Assembly: GCA_959347315.1 (NCBI GenBank)
Contig: OY365819.1
Coordinates: forward strand, 23,268,589 to 23,332,588
Reading direction: 5' to 3'
DNA from: Bimastos eiseni
Lineage: Eukaryota; Annelida; Clitellata; Crassiclitellata; Lumbricidae
DNA length: 64,000 nucleotides
The notes below the pieces were generated by a model. The model was not told where the DNA came from, searched no databases, and saw nothing but the letters and a program-made list of their open reading frames with translations. Of this stretch, positions 1 through 12,100 are shown in pieces. Position 1 is the first letter of the stretch, and each line of letters begins with the position of its first letter. Both the position numbers and the translations under genes were made by a program.

Positions 1-44
1 CTTATGAAGGTTTATGGTTTCTTAGCTGCTTTCCTTAGACAAAT

Positions 45-373
45 ATCTTTGCCAAAATCTAAACCACTTCAACGACTCCAACAGTTTACATCCTTTCAAA
101 ATGTGGCTCTCGCCAGGTGACTACATGTACATGTACAGCGGAAAAGAGCGAACAATGTTAGGGATCTTCTTTAATTTAAAAAGGCTCCAACCGATCACAG
201 ACCGCATTCATAAAACATATCCTTCTACGGGTACAATTCCTAATCATTCCAATTCTTTACCTTGGACGATGAATCCGGTTGTTGCAGACGTTTTTAATGG
301 AAATTATGATTGGCCAATTCTAATGTTCAAAGACCAATCAACAGAGGTCGAACATCTCTCGCTTTCTTTGTAA
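45..373 (+). CDS. Possible terminal exon, unrecognised protein
   Basis: An open frame follows a pyrimidine-rich stretch ending in cttag (about 30-45), a plausible splice acceptor, and runs to a TAA at 371-373. It gives about 109 residues. Composition looks protein-like: motifs such as GDYMYMYSGKERTMLGIFF and NPVVADVFNGNYDWPI, with Trp, Tyr and Pro spread evenly and no low complexity. An internal ATG at 101 gives a 90-residue version. I do not recognise the family, and the start of any gene would lie left of the window. It could also be a chance open frame. Confidence 0.3.
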
Positions 374-1405
374 CTGCAACATTTCTCAACTGGGAGCTCA
401 TGAGTCAAGCACACATTTCGTAATGCAATTAAAATAAATTTCAATGTCATGGTAAGAGATGTGAATCATATACTTAACGTAAAGAAAACATGAATGCATT
501 TGATGCCTGCAAGAAACTTTGAGCAAACTGATACAAAACGTTGGTTAGAAACTTCGGCTCTGAGTTAGATGCTCGAGCACGATTCACTTCTTTTGGTTCC
601 ACAAACCACCATAAGGAAAATTGGTGACCATTGCTAAGTCATGTGGATTGACCTATAAAATACCTACTGATTTACTGTGTATATAGAAGCGGTTCTTTTA
701 ATGTTAACAATGTTTATGCAAATCATGCTAATTTGGTGTATGTTGTGGTGGAGATAATGAGCAGTTAGTTGTTAATCGATTGATATTGGTGCGATAATAA
801 GTCGATTTGGAGTCTGGTGTGACTTTTAATAGTTAGTCATGCATAGAACCTGTTCTGAGTGACAGATCTTCTACTGGGAGCGATTACAGAAGGTAAACCT
901 CATTATGCTTACGTCTAAAATAGTTTTTGTGATGCATGTATAATAATTTACAGTCACAGTAGGCTGGCTAATCGTATACGCTTCACTAATTGTGGCACCA
1001 CAAGTGTCAGCGTCAGAAAAATAATTAGTCTAGTTGCAAAGACAAAAGCTGTGGCAGAGATGTAGCAATGAGTGAATCATACGAGGGACAGAAAGACAAG
1101 TTCAATTATTATAATGATATTCGAAGACAGATCAGTGTTTGGAAGTGTCATGTCCTATTGTATGTAGGCCTACACCTGAGACCAAGGCTAGGTGTAGTTG
1201 AATGATGTTTCTTAGATCATTAGACCAATGTCTTTTGGTGGTCACGAGTCGTGACCATTGAGAGGGGGAAAAGGGAAACACAAATGATCCGAAACACCAC
1301 ACCGAAAAAATGGGCCGCCACCTTTTGATTATTTGTAAACTTTTTCTGTAATTGCTAAAACATTTATTAGTAAAACAAAGTTTTATTTACTAGATTTCTA
1401 GTTCT
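374..1405. other. Non-coding stretch, nothing recognised
   Basis: AT-rich sequence with short open frames only. I see no repeat structure, RNA gene or conserved coding motif. It separates the possible + strand terminal exon from the - strand remnant that begins at 1406. Confidence 0.5.
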
Positions 1406-2372
1406 TTAAGCTCTATTTCTACTTTGATATTCTGAATTAATTCTTAAGCGGGCCTTTCTGGCCTTTTTGCATGCACAAGAATCAATAACTGAATCAATTT
1501 TTAAAGTTTTGCCAACTCCGCTTAAATGGCCAATCTTGCCAATCCATTGACTATGTTTTGACACACTGTTGCCCACTGATAGCTTTTGACTCATTTTAAA
1601 TCACTTTTAATACACTTAATGATCAACTCTGCACTTGCAACGGAAGCTGGAAGTCAAAAATCTTCATGGCAATAATTAAATAGGAGGAGAGATTCTGTAG
1701 CGAAATTTCATGCAGTTTACTTAACAACTGAAAAGGTTGAATAATTTTGTAGGCAATATTTTCCTGATCAAATCGACTTAATAAGTCAACCTTGTTTAAA
1801 TCCTTGCAAGTGTCGGAAGAGCAACTTTCACAGAGTTTTCACAAATGACCCTGTAGTCATAATATTCTTGAAGAAACTTCCACAAAAATTTAAACCTTCT
1901 GCAAAGACTTGACACTGCGACAAGACATTTTTAAGTCCAGTTACTAAGGAATCAATAATCTGACAAAATATTCCATCTCTGAGCTCATCCCTTGCAGACT
2001 TTACAAGTAAAATTGTTTCAAAAGGGCAGCTTGTGGATGTTTGTAGGTCTTATAATTATGAACTACCAAAAAATTATAAAAATATTTATTTTCATTATCA
2101 TTTAGCCTGCGGCTAAATGATAATGATGAACTGATAGTGTTGAATAATGATGAATCGATTATAACTTTGATAAGAGAGTGATGTATCCTTGGAATTTTGC
2201 AACATTTTCTAGTATTGTGTATTACAGTACACGGTCTTTCATTCATACTCAAAAATATAAATTGTATCGGGCCTCCACTTTGCTCTCGACGGGCCTGGTC
2301 ACAACGCTTGATAAAAGTCATTAGCTGATCTTCAGGATAAAAATTGTCAACAGTTAGTTTGTTCAGATGCAA
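1406..2372 (-). pseudogene. Worn coding remnant, unknown family
   Basis: Two - strand open frames (2001-2372, 123 residues; 1406-1594, 62 residues) flank a stretch in which further protein-like segments appear in shifting frames, for example around 1900-1990 and 1690-1800. The first frame has motifs such as DQLMTFIKRCDQARREQSGG and the last has CACKKARKARLRINS. This looks like one old coding sequence broken by several frameshifts. A transposase-derived origin is possible but no catalytic motif is visible. It lies downstream of the mosaic gene on the same strand and is not obviously part of it. Confidence 0.3.
2093..2125. repeat. Perfect 15-bp-arm hairpin
   Basis: The arm CATTATCATTTAGCC (2093-2107) is followed by a 3-base spacer and its exact reverse complement (2111-2125). 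It sits inside the worn - strand remnant and may mark a secondary insertion. Confidence 0.7.
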
Positions 2373-2782
2373 CTAAATTTAATTACTTCGATAAATTCTG
2401 ACAAATTAGGCAAAACTTAAGAGCAATGAAAAGCTATGAATTATGAAACAACATTCGCTTCTCTATTGAATTTCCATTGCTCCACGTGTCACTTCCATTT
2501 TCACATTTTACATAATATACAATTAAAATCATCAGATTTGACTTGAGATATAGTATTCTTCTCATTATATCATTTTAGGAAAGTATAAAATTAGAAACTG
2601 AACTAAGCAGAATACTTAGAAATGATATTAGACAAAGGACCTACATGGACTGAGGTTTTGACAGTCAAGTCAAGTTTTGCCAGTTCCGAATCCAGTTTGT
2701 TAGAAGGAGTGGTGAACAATTTCCAAATCTAAACTGCAGATTTCAAGTGTCAGATGTCTGTAGCATGGTGTGGCTCTTACGG

Positions 2783-3147
2783 TTACTTTCTAGCTGGTAT
2801 TCCGTCGTACGGATAGCGAATACAGACCATAAGACGATCAGATGCGCTGAAGTTGCCGAGCGAGACATCATGCTGGTAATTATCCGCACACGTTACAACA
2901 CTCGTTCCTGGCAAGTCGTCAGGGAAATCTCGACTGACGAGGCATCCGAAGTTTCCTCCGCCCGCCAGCAGACCTTCGTAGTCATCGTAGAGTGGAATTC
3001 CGTTGATCGTGTCTCGACACTCAGTAGCCCTTCCGACGGTGTCTTCTGGAGGCGTCCAATAGTAGCAGAACCTTGTAAAGTCATTCGACGCCTCGTACCC
3101 CGCCCACTCCAAAGATGTCCCGCAAGTCATCGATTCATTGTAGTTTG
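2783..3147 (-). CDS. C-terminal exon of the mosaic gene: unrecognised Cys-rich domain
   Basis: The acceptor ttccag is followed by 121 codons and a stop at 2783-2785. The domain has six cysteines, with words such as [28 protein letters not shown] and [16 protein letters not shown]. Its YWTPPED and [13 protein letters not shown] segments look ordered and specific. It is not EGF, chitin-binding, lectin C-type or CUB as far as I can tell. An open frame on the opposite strand (2747-3172) is a shadow of this exon. Confidence 0.75.
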
Positions 3148-6100
3148 CTGGAAGAAAAAAGTATATAGTTAGCTGAATCAATTCAATCAATTATACCTGA
3201 TATAGCGCTTCTTCAAGAAATCTATTCAGAGGTGGACCGAGTCCAAACAAGGCAAAAAAGGACAGATTTCAAGGAAGAGTAGAAAGATCCTAGGTAAAAG
3301 CCAGAGGTCCAGAGGAAGCCTATTGCAAGTGGTAGGGCCCACAACAGAGAAAGCACGATGCTGCAGCATGGCAGTGCGTGAGAACGAAACGCTGAGAACA
3401 CCCTGTGCACCGTAGCCCAGCGCTCTTTGAGGGCTCGCAATAGCTCCTGAAGGTAATCAGGCGCAACCCAACAAGACAGCGCCATACCAAGGAGGCGAGT
3501 TGAAATGTGTTACGCTGTGGGAGGGGATGGCAGTGCAAAACATCACGCATATAGGCAGAAACATGGCCTGTCCTAGAAATGCCTTCTATCAGGTATGCTG
3601 CCGACCGGTAGACCCGCTCCAGTTGCCCCATCCTGCACTGCAAATATGTGCATATAATATGTTGGAGACGGTCTAGTGACGAAAGCATGGATAAAAGTGG
3701 TTAGAAGAGGAGATGACCCGCAATTGGAGTTGCTTGTAGAAACGGTCACGACTTACTGAGTTGACATGATTGGCGAAATAAAGCTCTTGGTCGAGAATGA
3801 TGCCAGGGTCTTTCACGCAGATGTAGCGAAAATACAGCTGGAGATCGCAGCAGTAATTGCCACAGGGCCACACTGGGTTGACAATCTTTGTCAGTCCCAA
3901 CCCATATAAAAAAAATTATTTTAGGGTGATTAAGCCTGAGTCAATTCGTCGGCATACTGTGGAATACTGTCACCTATGAAAAAGCGACAGCATGTTTGAG
4001 AGAATTGGAGGAAGCAAGACAAATGTGCACAGCATCCCCAAATGTCCTCCTGAGTGTTGCAGGTCTAATCCAGTTCGCGAACGCCTCGACAGCTGACTCC
4101 ATAAGTGGCTGAAGTCGGGCCACTCACCAACTGATCAAGTCCTTTCGATAATGTCGGGAGGTTTGAGATAGCTGGAAAGATCCTCGAGTTGGAGCGATTG
4201 CTTCCTGCGTCTGGGAGTGACGTAGGTTGCTCTTAAGTTCAGAGGAAATACAACGGAAAGAGGATATTATACCAATTGATGTTTTGGGAGAATTAACCTC
4301 TGCCAAGTAACGTGAGCGGGTTTGACCCTCGTCCGAGGCGTCAGTCACTATGTAGGGACCTTGAGCAAGTCCTTCGCGCACAATTGCTCTGCAGTACAAC
4401 TGCAATTGCGCCGTCGAGGCGTGTGTATGCACTTCTGAGCAAAAGATGTTGAAAGAGGGGCAGTATCAAATATTGGTAATAAATAGGCCACTATTGATAT
4501 TAACAACTTGCTTCAATTTCTGGCATTGGTGGTGTTACTCTGAATCCGAAATGTCTGATAGTAGCATACTTTGACTCAATTAAGCTCATAAGTGCTCTCT
4601 TGTAATGCAGATCTTTGGGAAGAATCAATTTTAAAAGATCGACCAGATAAGCTCAGCAAACCTCACGACCGAATCTGGCCATGCTCCTGTCTATACAATT
4701 ATTGTACATGTAGACTGATTTGCACTCACGTGATTCACACAGCACTCCGGTCCAGTCTATGTGGCACATGCACACGAAAGATCCGTCACCAAGATTGTTA
4801 CAAGTGCCGCTGTTCACACAAGGATTGGAATCGCAAGGGCCACCGACGGCTAAAAAATAAAATCAATCATAATTATCAGTCTCGAACACACGCTGCAATT
4901 ACATGTAATGATCTCTATATCAGATTATAATTAATGCTATTATAATAAATGCTAGGACTACAACTGAAGAGCAGCTGAATAAGACAAGTTTAACCCTGAC
5001 TGTAATAGTTTAATTCCATTCCATTCTGGTGTTGGTTATGTTGTGACTGGCATTGCCTATGTTGGGAATAGTGTTGGCTATGTTGTGACTGGCATTGCAT
5101 ATGCTGGGAATAGTGTTGGCTATGTTGTGACTGGTATTGTCTATGCTGGGAATAGTGTTGGCTATGTTGTGACTGGTATTGCCTATGCTGGGAATAGTGT
5201 TGGCTATGTTGTGACTGGCATTGCATATGCTGGAAATAGTGTTGGCTCTGTTGTGACTGGCAATGCATATGCTGGGAATAGTGTTGGCTATGTTGTGACT
5301 GGCATTGCCTATGCTGCGAATGGTGTTGGCTATGTTGTGACTTTTTCAATCTATAAGGTTATAATTATGTCTACTAGCTGTGAATACGTGAAAAATCACA
5401 GGTCAGACTTAATTTTGGGCCGTAGAGTAGTGGTCATCACACTGGGACGCATGGCTAAAATGCGCATTTACGTAACCCGTGAAAAATCAGAGGTGACATC
5501 TGGCGAATAAGTGAAACGTGTAGGATGGAAAGACAAACACGTGACTTAGGTAATCATTATTCACTTTATTTACTATAACAGTAAGTAAACTTGCATGTCT
5601 GAAGGTTAAGAGAATATGAGAATATTAGTTTGTAACATGGTTTGAATGAAGTATCACAATTATGTTGCAACACGCTAGCTCAAGTAATTATTAGGCACAT
5701 ACATGTGGTGTCCCGACGTTAGCGCCCAAGACAAAAGCGCTCCGTCATAAGTAAGGCTATCAACGGGTACCTGCGTACCAGGGTACCCGACCGAAGCTGA
5801 CTTCTCGGGTAAAGAAATCGGTTTTCGGGTACCCGAAATTTCGTAAAAACGCGCGCTTTTACCAGAACATATGCCAGAAATATTTCCTTGGTCATATTGG
5901 CTGACTGCCTGGGCAATGAAATCGATTCTCGGGTGCCCAATAATCCGCAAAAAATGCCCAATTTTTACATTTCCAAGCAAAATATCCGCACGTTCGGGTT
6001 CCCGACCGCGCGGGTCGACGGGTATTCGGGTTGTCATTTCAACATTTTTTGACAGCCTTGGGTATAAGCGCCGCGTCATAAGCGCCCACCGTCAATATAT

Positions 6101-9100
6101 ATATATTAGGGCTGTACCGAATGGGTGATTTCCACTATTAGGCCGAATACGATTTATTGGACCAATTATTCGGCCAAATACGAATAGGGGTACGAATAGT
6201 GTACAAAAGAGGTTCTACAATAAATTTTAAAATTTCACATGTGAGCAAAAGTTGCAGTTTATAAAATTTAAGTCATAAACTAAAAGTAAACAGCTAACCA
6301 GTAAACCACACATTATTATTGCATCTTTCTGTCAGTCAGTATGAAATAAGAATGGAACTAATTTAACTAAACTTAGAAATGAGATAGATGGCTCTTACTG
6401 CGATACTGAGGTCAGTCAACTCGATATAGCAGCCGCCGCTTGTGAACAAACATTTGTCACGTGAACACTATCGTATTCGGTCCGACTCCTACTATTCAGC
6501 CTTATACCGATTAACTATTTGGCCCACTATTCGTCTCCGAAGCGAATACGAAGCGAATAATCGGTACAACCTTTATATGTACATAAATAAATATATAGAC
6601 TATATCTATATTGAATGGGCGTTAATATAAATTATCAATTACATTACATTCCACGTTATTTTTGTCAACTGATATCTGAACTCACGTGATTCGCATTTGG
6701 GTCCGGTCCAGCCAATTGGGCAAGTGCAGATGAAGGTACCATCACCAAGATTGTTGCAAGTCCCACCGTTGACACACGGGAAGTCATTGCAAGGGTTGGC
6801 AGCTGCAACACATATCAATTACAATGATCCACCTCGAACTATCGCAATTAAGCTACCTTAACATATCTGCTCTAATTGTCAAATAACAACAAACGATGAA
6901 TGTATATGCATATAAGAATACGAAAAGAAGCGACAATGGTCGACATAATGAGAAAAATGAGAATCTATCGATGCAGATATTTAATGAATTAGCCCACGTT
7001 TTGCCTATATGCAACTCACATAAACCGATCTGAACTTACGTAATTCACATAGCAATCCAGTCGTTTCAATTGGACAAGTACAGGTGAACGATCCACCACC
7101 AAGATTGTTACAAGTGCCCCCGTTGAGACAAGGGAAGTAATCGCAAGGGTTTGTAACTGAATGAATGAATGAACAATCACTGCAGTCAATGATCTCCATG
7201 GCAAGTTATCAGTTAATGAAAGAAACTCAACGCTTTGTGAACGTGCTATCTGAAATCATTAATACCGTTTTGAGTAAGGAATCCAGAAGTGCCAATCATA
7301 AGCGTCGTTAAACTGCAACTATCACCAAGGAATCTAAGTTGTGCGTTTATTTAACATTCTTAAACAAGCGTTTGATTGATAGCAGCGTTGTGTGAAATTG
7401 TATAAGCTTATGAAGTAGTGTATCGATGTGCACATCACGTGTCCGAGCCTTTGGCAGAGCACTGAAGCAGCTACATGTACCTGAGAATTTGAGATTCGAA
7501 GCAACAGACAAATTGTTGAAGGCACGACATTATTACTCTTGAAGACAGAAGGCCTCAACGACATTTAATGCGATGCTTATAAAAATGTCTGCAAATCTTT
7601 TGATAACAAGTGACTATATCAATACGACAACGAACATGAACAGTGAACACTGTCCAGGGCCCACGTGTATGGCGGTTTTAAAACGGTCGTAACGTTAGTC
7701 TAGCTTTGGGCCCAAAGACGGGATTTCGTAGGCTGATTTTTGAGTCTGAAACTTCGACGAAGTGGACCAATCGAGACGGCGGCCGCCATATTACTTCACT
7801 AAGCCTGACTAGTAGATTTACTCCTGCCTGCCAGATGGACTAACGCTAGTCGGGGTTTTAGAGGACTTAGGCGTCTCCAAGAACCCCCATACACGCTGAT
7901 CTAGTTCTCTAGTCGGGTTTACAGCGATTATACTTGGACTTGGACTTAGACCCGTGTTCAAACGCTTCATACACGTGGGCCCTGAGGCCGTAATTACGAG
8001 TCATGCGTAATTCACGCCTAGCGTATCTCTTACTGCTGGAATAAGTTATCCCCGAACAGCGTCATGCGATGTTCGGTATTCATGAAACAGGCGCAGAGGG
8101 TAAAATAGCTACTCTTCGGTGTAACCTTCGCCAGCAGATAGATGAAACCGAGTATTTCCCCGCATGAAGATACACGCATAATGATCAAGTGGTTATTGTC
8201 ACAGACAGCGATGCACATAAATTTTTAAACACGGTCAATTTGTCAAATATACAAATGACCAAGAACAGTTTGCAAATGCATAATCAATTATACTAGAAAA
8301 ATTAGTTGGCAAAAATATTAGTTGGCAGTGATTTGTAATTATTTGGCATAATGGAGCTTTCACTATCGGAAGGCGTATTTTGCCGACACTAGCACTTTCT
8401 GGGATGGAGCAGAGCTGCACTGCAACCCAGCGCGTCCACAGGTGGCGGATAGTGAAATGCCCGTCAGTATGCAGGTAGCTGCGAATAGGCTAAGGTTGTC
8501 TCTGACGAATAAGCAGTCGCGAACCAACAGTAGCAACTCCACCAGGGTGCAGTGGGGTGGCGAGTGGTGACGCCACATCCTTGAAACATCGCATTATACC
8601 TATGCCTTGACGAAATTGTGGTACGGCGAGATCAGGGCCCCACTGCCCAGTGGGTGCCTCGGGAGAGAGCAGGAATAGGAGAAGTGAATCTCGGTTGTAA
8701 AACCGCTACTTTGAAAATGAGGGAGTCGCGATTGTTTTGTTTCATACAGAACGCAGTGGTAATGTCATTTGCGTCAGAAAGCTCGTAGGCCAAAACACAG
8801 TTCGTTCTAGAATATTCTTACAACTTACATGTTTGGCAGCGAGTTCCAGTGAATATGTCTGGACAGGTGCACGTGAATTCGTTGCCGGTGGATATGCATG
8901 TTCCATCATTGAGACAGGGTTGACTCAAGCAAGCATCAAACCCTGGAAACAATTTGAAGATCTATGTTACGCGTTTTATTGACACCGGATTCGATTTTAT
9001 AACATGATGGTCTACAGAGTTTACTGAAGGAGAGGGTTTGCAGAAATCATAGTGTTATAAACCATCAATATGAGTTCTGAATGGTGATAATATTGTAACG

Positions 9101-12100
9101 CATTAAGGCAATAACCGTTGACTTCCAATTGCATTTAAAACAGAAAAAATAACTTGCATGATAGTATTCGTTACTTAGCTTAAATTTGAAATGAAGACTT
9201 GCGATGTGGTTTCTTTTAGTTTCTATTGATAATCTTATATAAAATTCGTTTTCAATTTATGTTAGTAAGTGGAATTGCAAGTGGTTCAACCGAAGACGAT
9301 TTGCAATGTATACTTACTCGTCGTGGATAATAAGGGGTCATAGCATGGATCTTGTTGGCAGGTGGTCGATTCGAACACACAGGCCTCGACTGTATGATCA
9401 TAATACGTGCCGGGTTGACAGGCCATGTAGAAATCCTCACTTCCGGAGCAAAGAAGAAAATAGTCGCATCTGCCACACCATTGGTAGACGCCATTATGAG
9501 TGACGTCGCATTGATCTATGCAGTCGGGTCCAGTAGAATCACACAATCTGGCTGCAACATTTTGAATAATTATCAGAAAATTTATGTTATTGCTGCAATT
9601 GCTTGTAACGTATCATCAACAGAGCAATTTAGAGGTGTATAATAGTAAATGGCAGAGAATATCAGTCACTTCCTCTCGTTTGAAATAATTCATAAATGAG
9701 AATCAAAATAGGTCTACTGTCATATCACTTTCAGCGGATGTGCATGTAGACCCGTCTAAGCCGGCATCATATTATTATTTGATTTATATTTTACCATAAT
9801 ATCTGAGCGAATTATTATGCCCTATTATGGGCTATCTGAACTATTATGCCCTACACCATCCGTGTTGCACATGGTCTTTCGGGGACGCGCCTATCCTAGG
9901 ATATATTGACTGGTGGAGCTAATTCTTTCTGGGAACAATTTATCCGTGTAATGTGTTGTTCCTAGGATATACGCAGTACAGTGAAATAAAGGAAAAAATT
10001 GACTCGAGTAGTATGGGAGTCAATTCTTCCTATGATAAATTGAAACGGGAGTTAATTCTTCCTAGGATAGATTGATTCGAGTAGTTAGTGAAATAAAGGA
10101 GTTAATTCTTCCTATTACTACGTCAATAAGCACGAAAACGGTAACCTATTTCCGTTGAGAGACCTTTTGTTCGAATTTATATATGGTTGTGTATTTTTCC
10201 CATAGATTGACCGGGTTGACCCGTCTATTATGGCAATCAGAAGTCGCGGGTTGCAGAGCAGGATAAAACATAAAAGAGAATATGGCATGGGGTGCAAACC
10301 GTGACTAAGTACAATAACACCCCATAACCGTGATTGGGCAGAAGCAGTTCGAGTCCGAAGTACCAAGAGGCCACGCAGGTCAAAGCGACGTAGAGGACCA
10401 CGAGAGGCAAGAGAAAGAGTGTGGTGGGTAAGGTCACAAAGATGGCGATGAGCCGGACCTAAAGCGCTCTGGAAGTAAGGAAACTAATTTCAAACCGAAT
10501 GCGGGCCATTGCCATTGAACTCATCATAATCAATTTGCATATATGAATGCTGTGAGTTGTGGCACTTTGGCTCATTGCAACTTACGTATAAGTGTGGTCA
10601 TCGTGATCGTGTTTTCGGTTCCGCCGTTCGAAGTTGTATGGACGATGCATTCTGTGCAGGTGTCGGAAACAGGAACGCATGCCTTCGCGTCATCGTGCCA
10701 GTAGAGGTTCGCAGGACACTCCTGGTAGTAGGCTACTCCTTCGCTGCATTGAATGAAATACTGACAACTTCCACACCACTGGTAGTCTCCATCTAATTGT
10801 CCCGAGCAGCTTTCGATACACGTCAGTCCAGTGTTTATACAGTCTCGTGGTGGAACTGCTTGACCTAGAGCAACCAAAGTACAATCCAAAGTCAGATCTA
10901 AAAGTGTCTCAGGTCAACCGTTTTTTATTATTTATGAATAATGTTGCCAGTAGAATCGATCAATGATCAGTGAATAGAAAGTGAGAGTAAATCTTAAAAG
11001 CCGCAAAGAAGAATCAATTTATATAGAAGCGAAGTGCGTGAGAGAGGAGTCTTCTAAACGACGCAGTCAATGCTGACTGAATTGATGCGTCGTATCTTCG
11101 TATATTCCTACATGAAGAGACCAATCATCGGTGTCTACGGAAGATTAGGCTAGTTTGTTAAACTGTTGAAGAGAAATAAGTCAAAGAACGAGTTTTAACA
11201 ATAGATTAAAGTCATAAAACTAATTTATATAAGCTAAACACTGAAAATAATCGCCAATAATAAACAAACCTACCAGTTCTGTTTGGAAAGTATCACGCTC
11301 AAAATATATCATTTTTTCGTCGTTGCATTTTGTGTTTTAAGCGAATTGTTAAAACTTCAAAGATGCGACATTAACATAATTTTATTGGTTTATTGGGGCG
11401 ACTGCTTTTGGTCCATTATGGTGGTTTACTATTTTGGCCTTTATTACCTTGCATGTGGGACTTTTCAGCAATCAACCAATTGAAAATGCGAGGAACATTG
11501 TGAAGCCGCATAGGTATAAGGACTAGAAAGAAAATTTTAATAGCGAATTGCAGGTCTATGAATTATATTGCGCAGTCCACACAATGATATATTATCTTTC
11601 TCCACGTCCGACCATTTTAGTATTTACCTATCAATGTACTGTATTGTATTCAAACATTTCTAGAGCGCTTCTAGTAGGGTGAACCGTTCAGAAGCGCTGC
11701 CAGTGCGCAAGTCCCAGAATGAAGAAGTAGGTTTTGAGAAAAGCGAAGGAGGATGAAGAAGTCTGCCAGATAGAATTATAGAGCGAACAGATAGAGAAAG
11801 CTCATTCCAAAGAGTAGGACCAATTGAAGCAAAGGATTGAGAGTTGTTCTAGTTCGAGGAACCAAGAGGTAAAGTCTATTCAAATGTATGCGAGCATGGA
11901 GAGGGAACCAATGAAGTGCGTCAAACTTAAAGGTAGAGATGCGAGAGAAACGCCAGAAGCGAGCCATCAGTCTAGCAGCTGTCCTAAGTTCTGGATGAGG
12001 AGGAGAGAGACGAACCTTTGAATTATCAGTTAGAAGGGAATTGCAATAGTCACTTCGAAAACATATAAAGGCATGAACTAAAGTAGTAAAGGTGGAGGAG

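Noticed and set aside
2747..3172. 141-residue + strand protein
   Set aside because: It is the reverse-strand shadow of the last exon of the mosaic gene, which has splice-site and phase support.
4990..5510. Repeat proteins (QHSQ-rich and YVVTG-rich) on both strands
   Set aside because: A 42-bp tandem repeat keeps frames open on both strands; no start context, conservation or non-repeat domain supports a gene.
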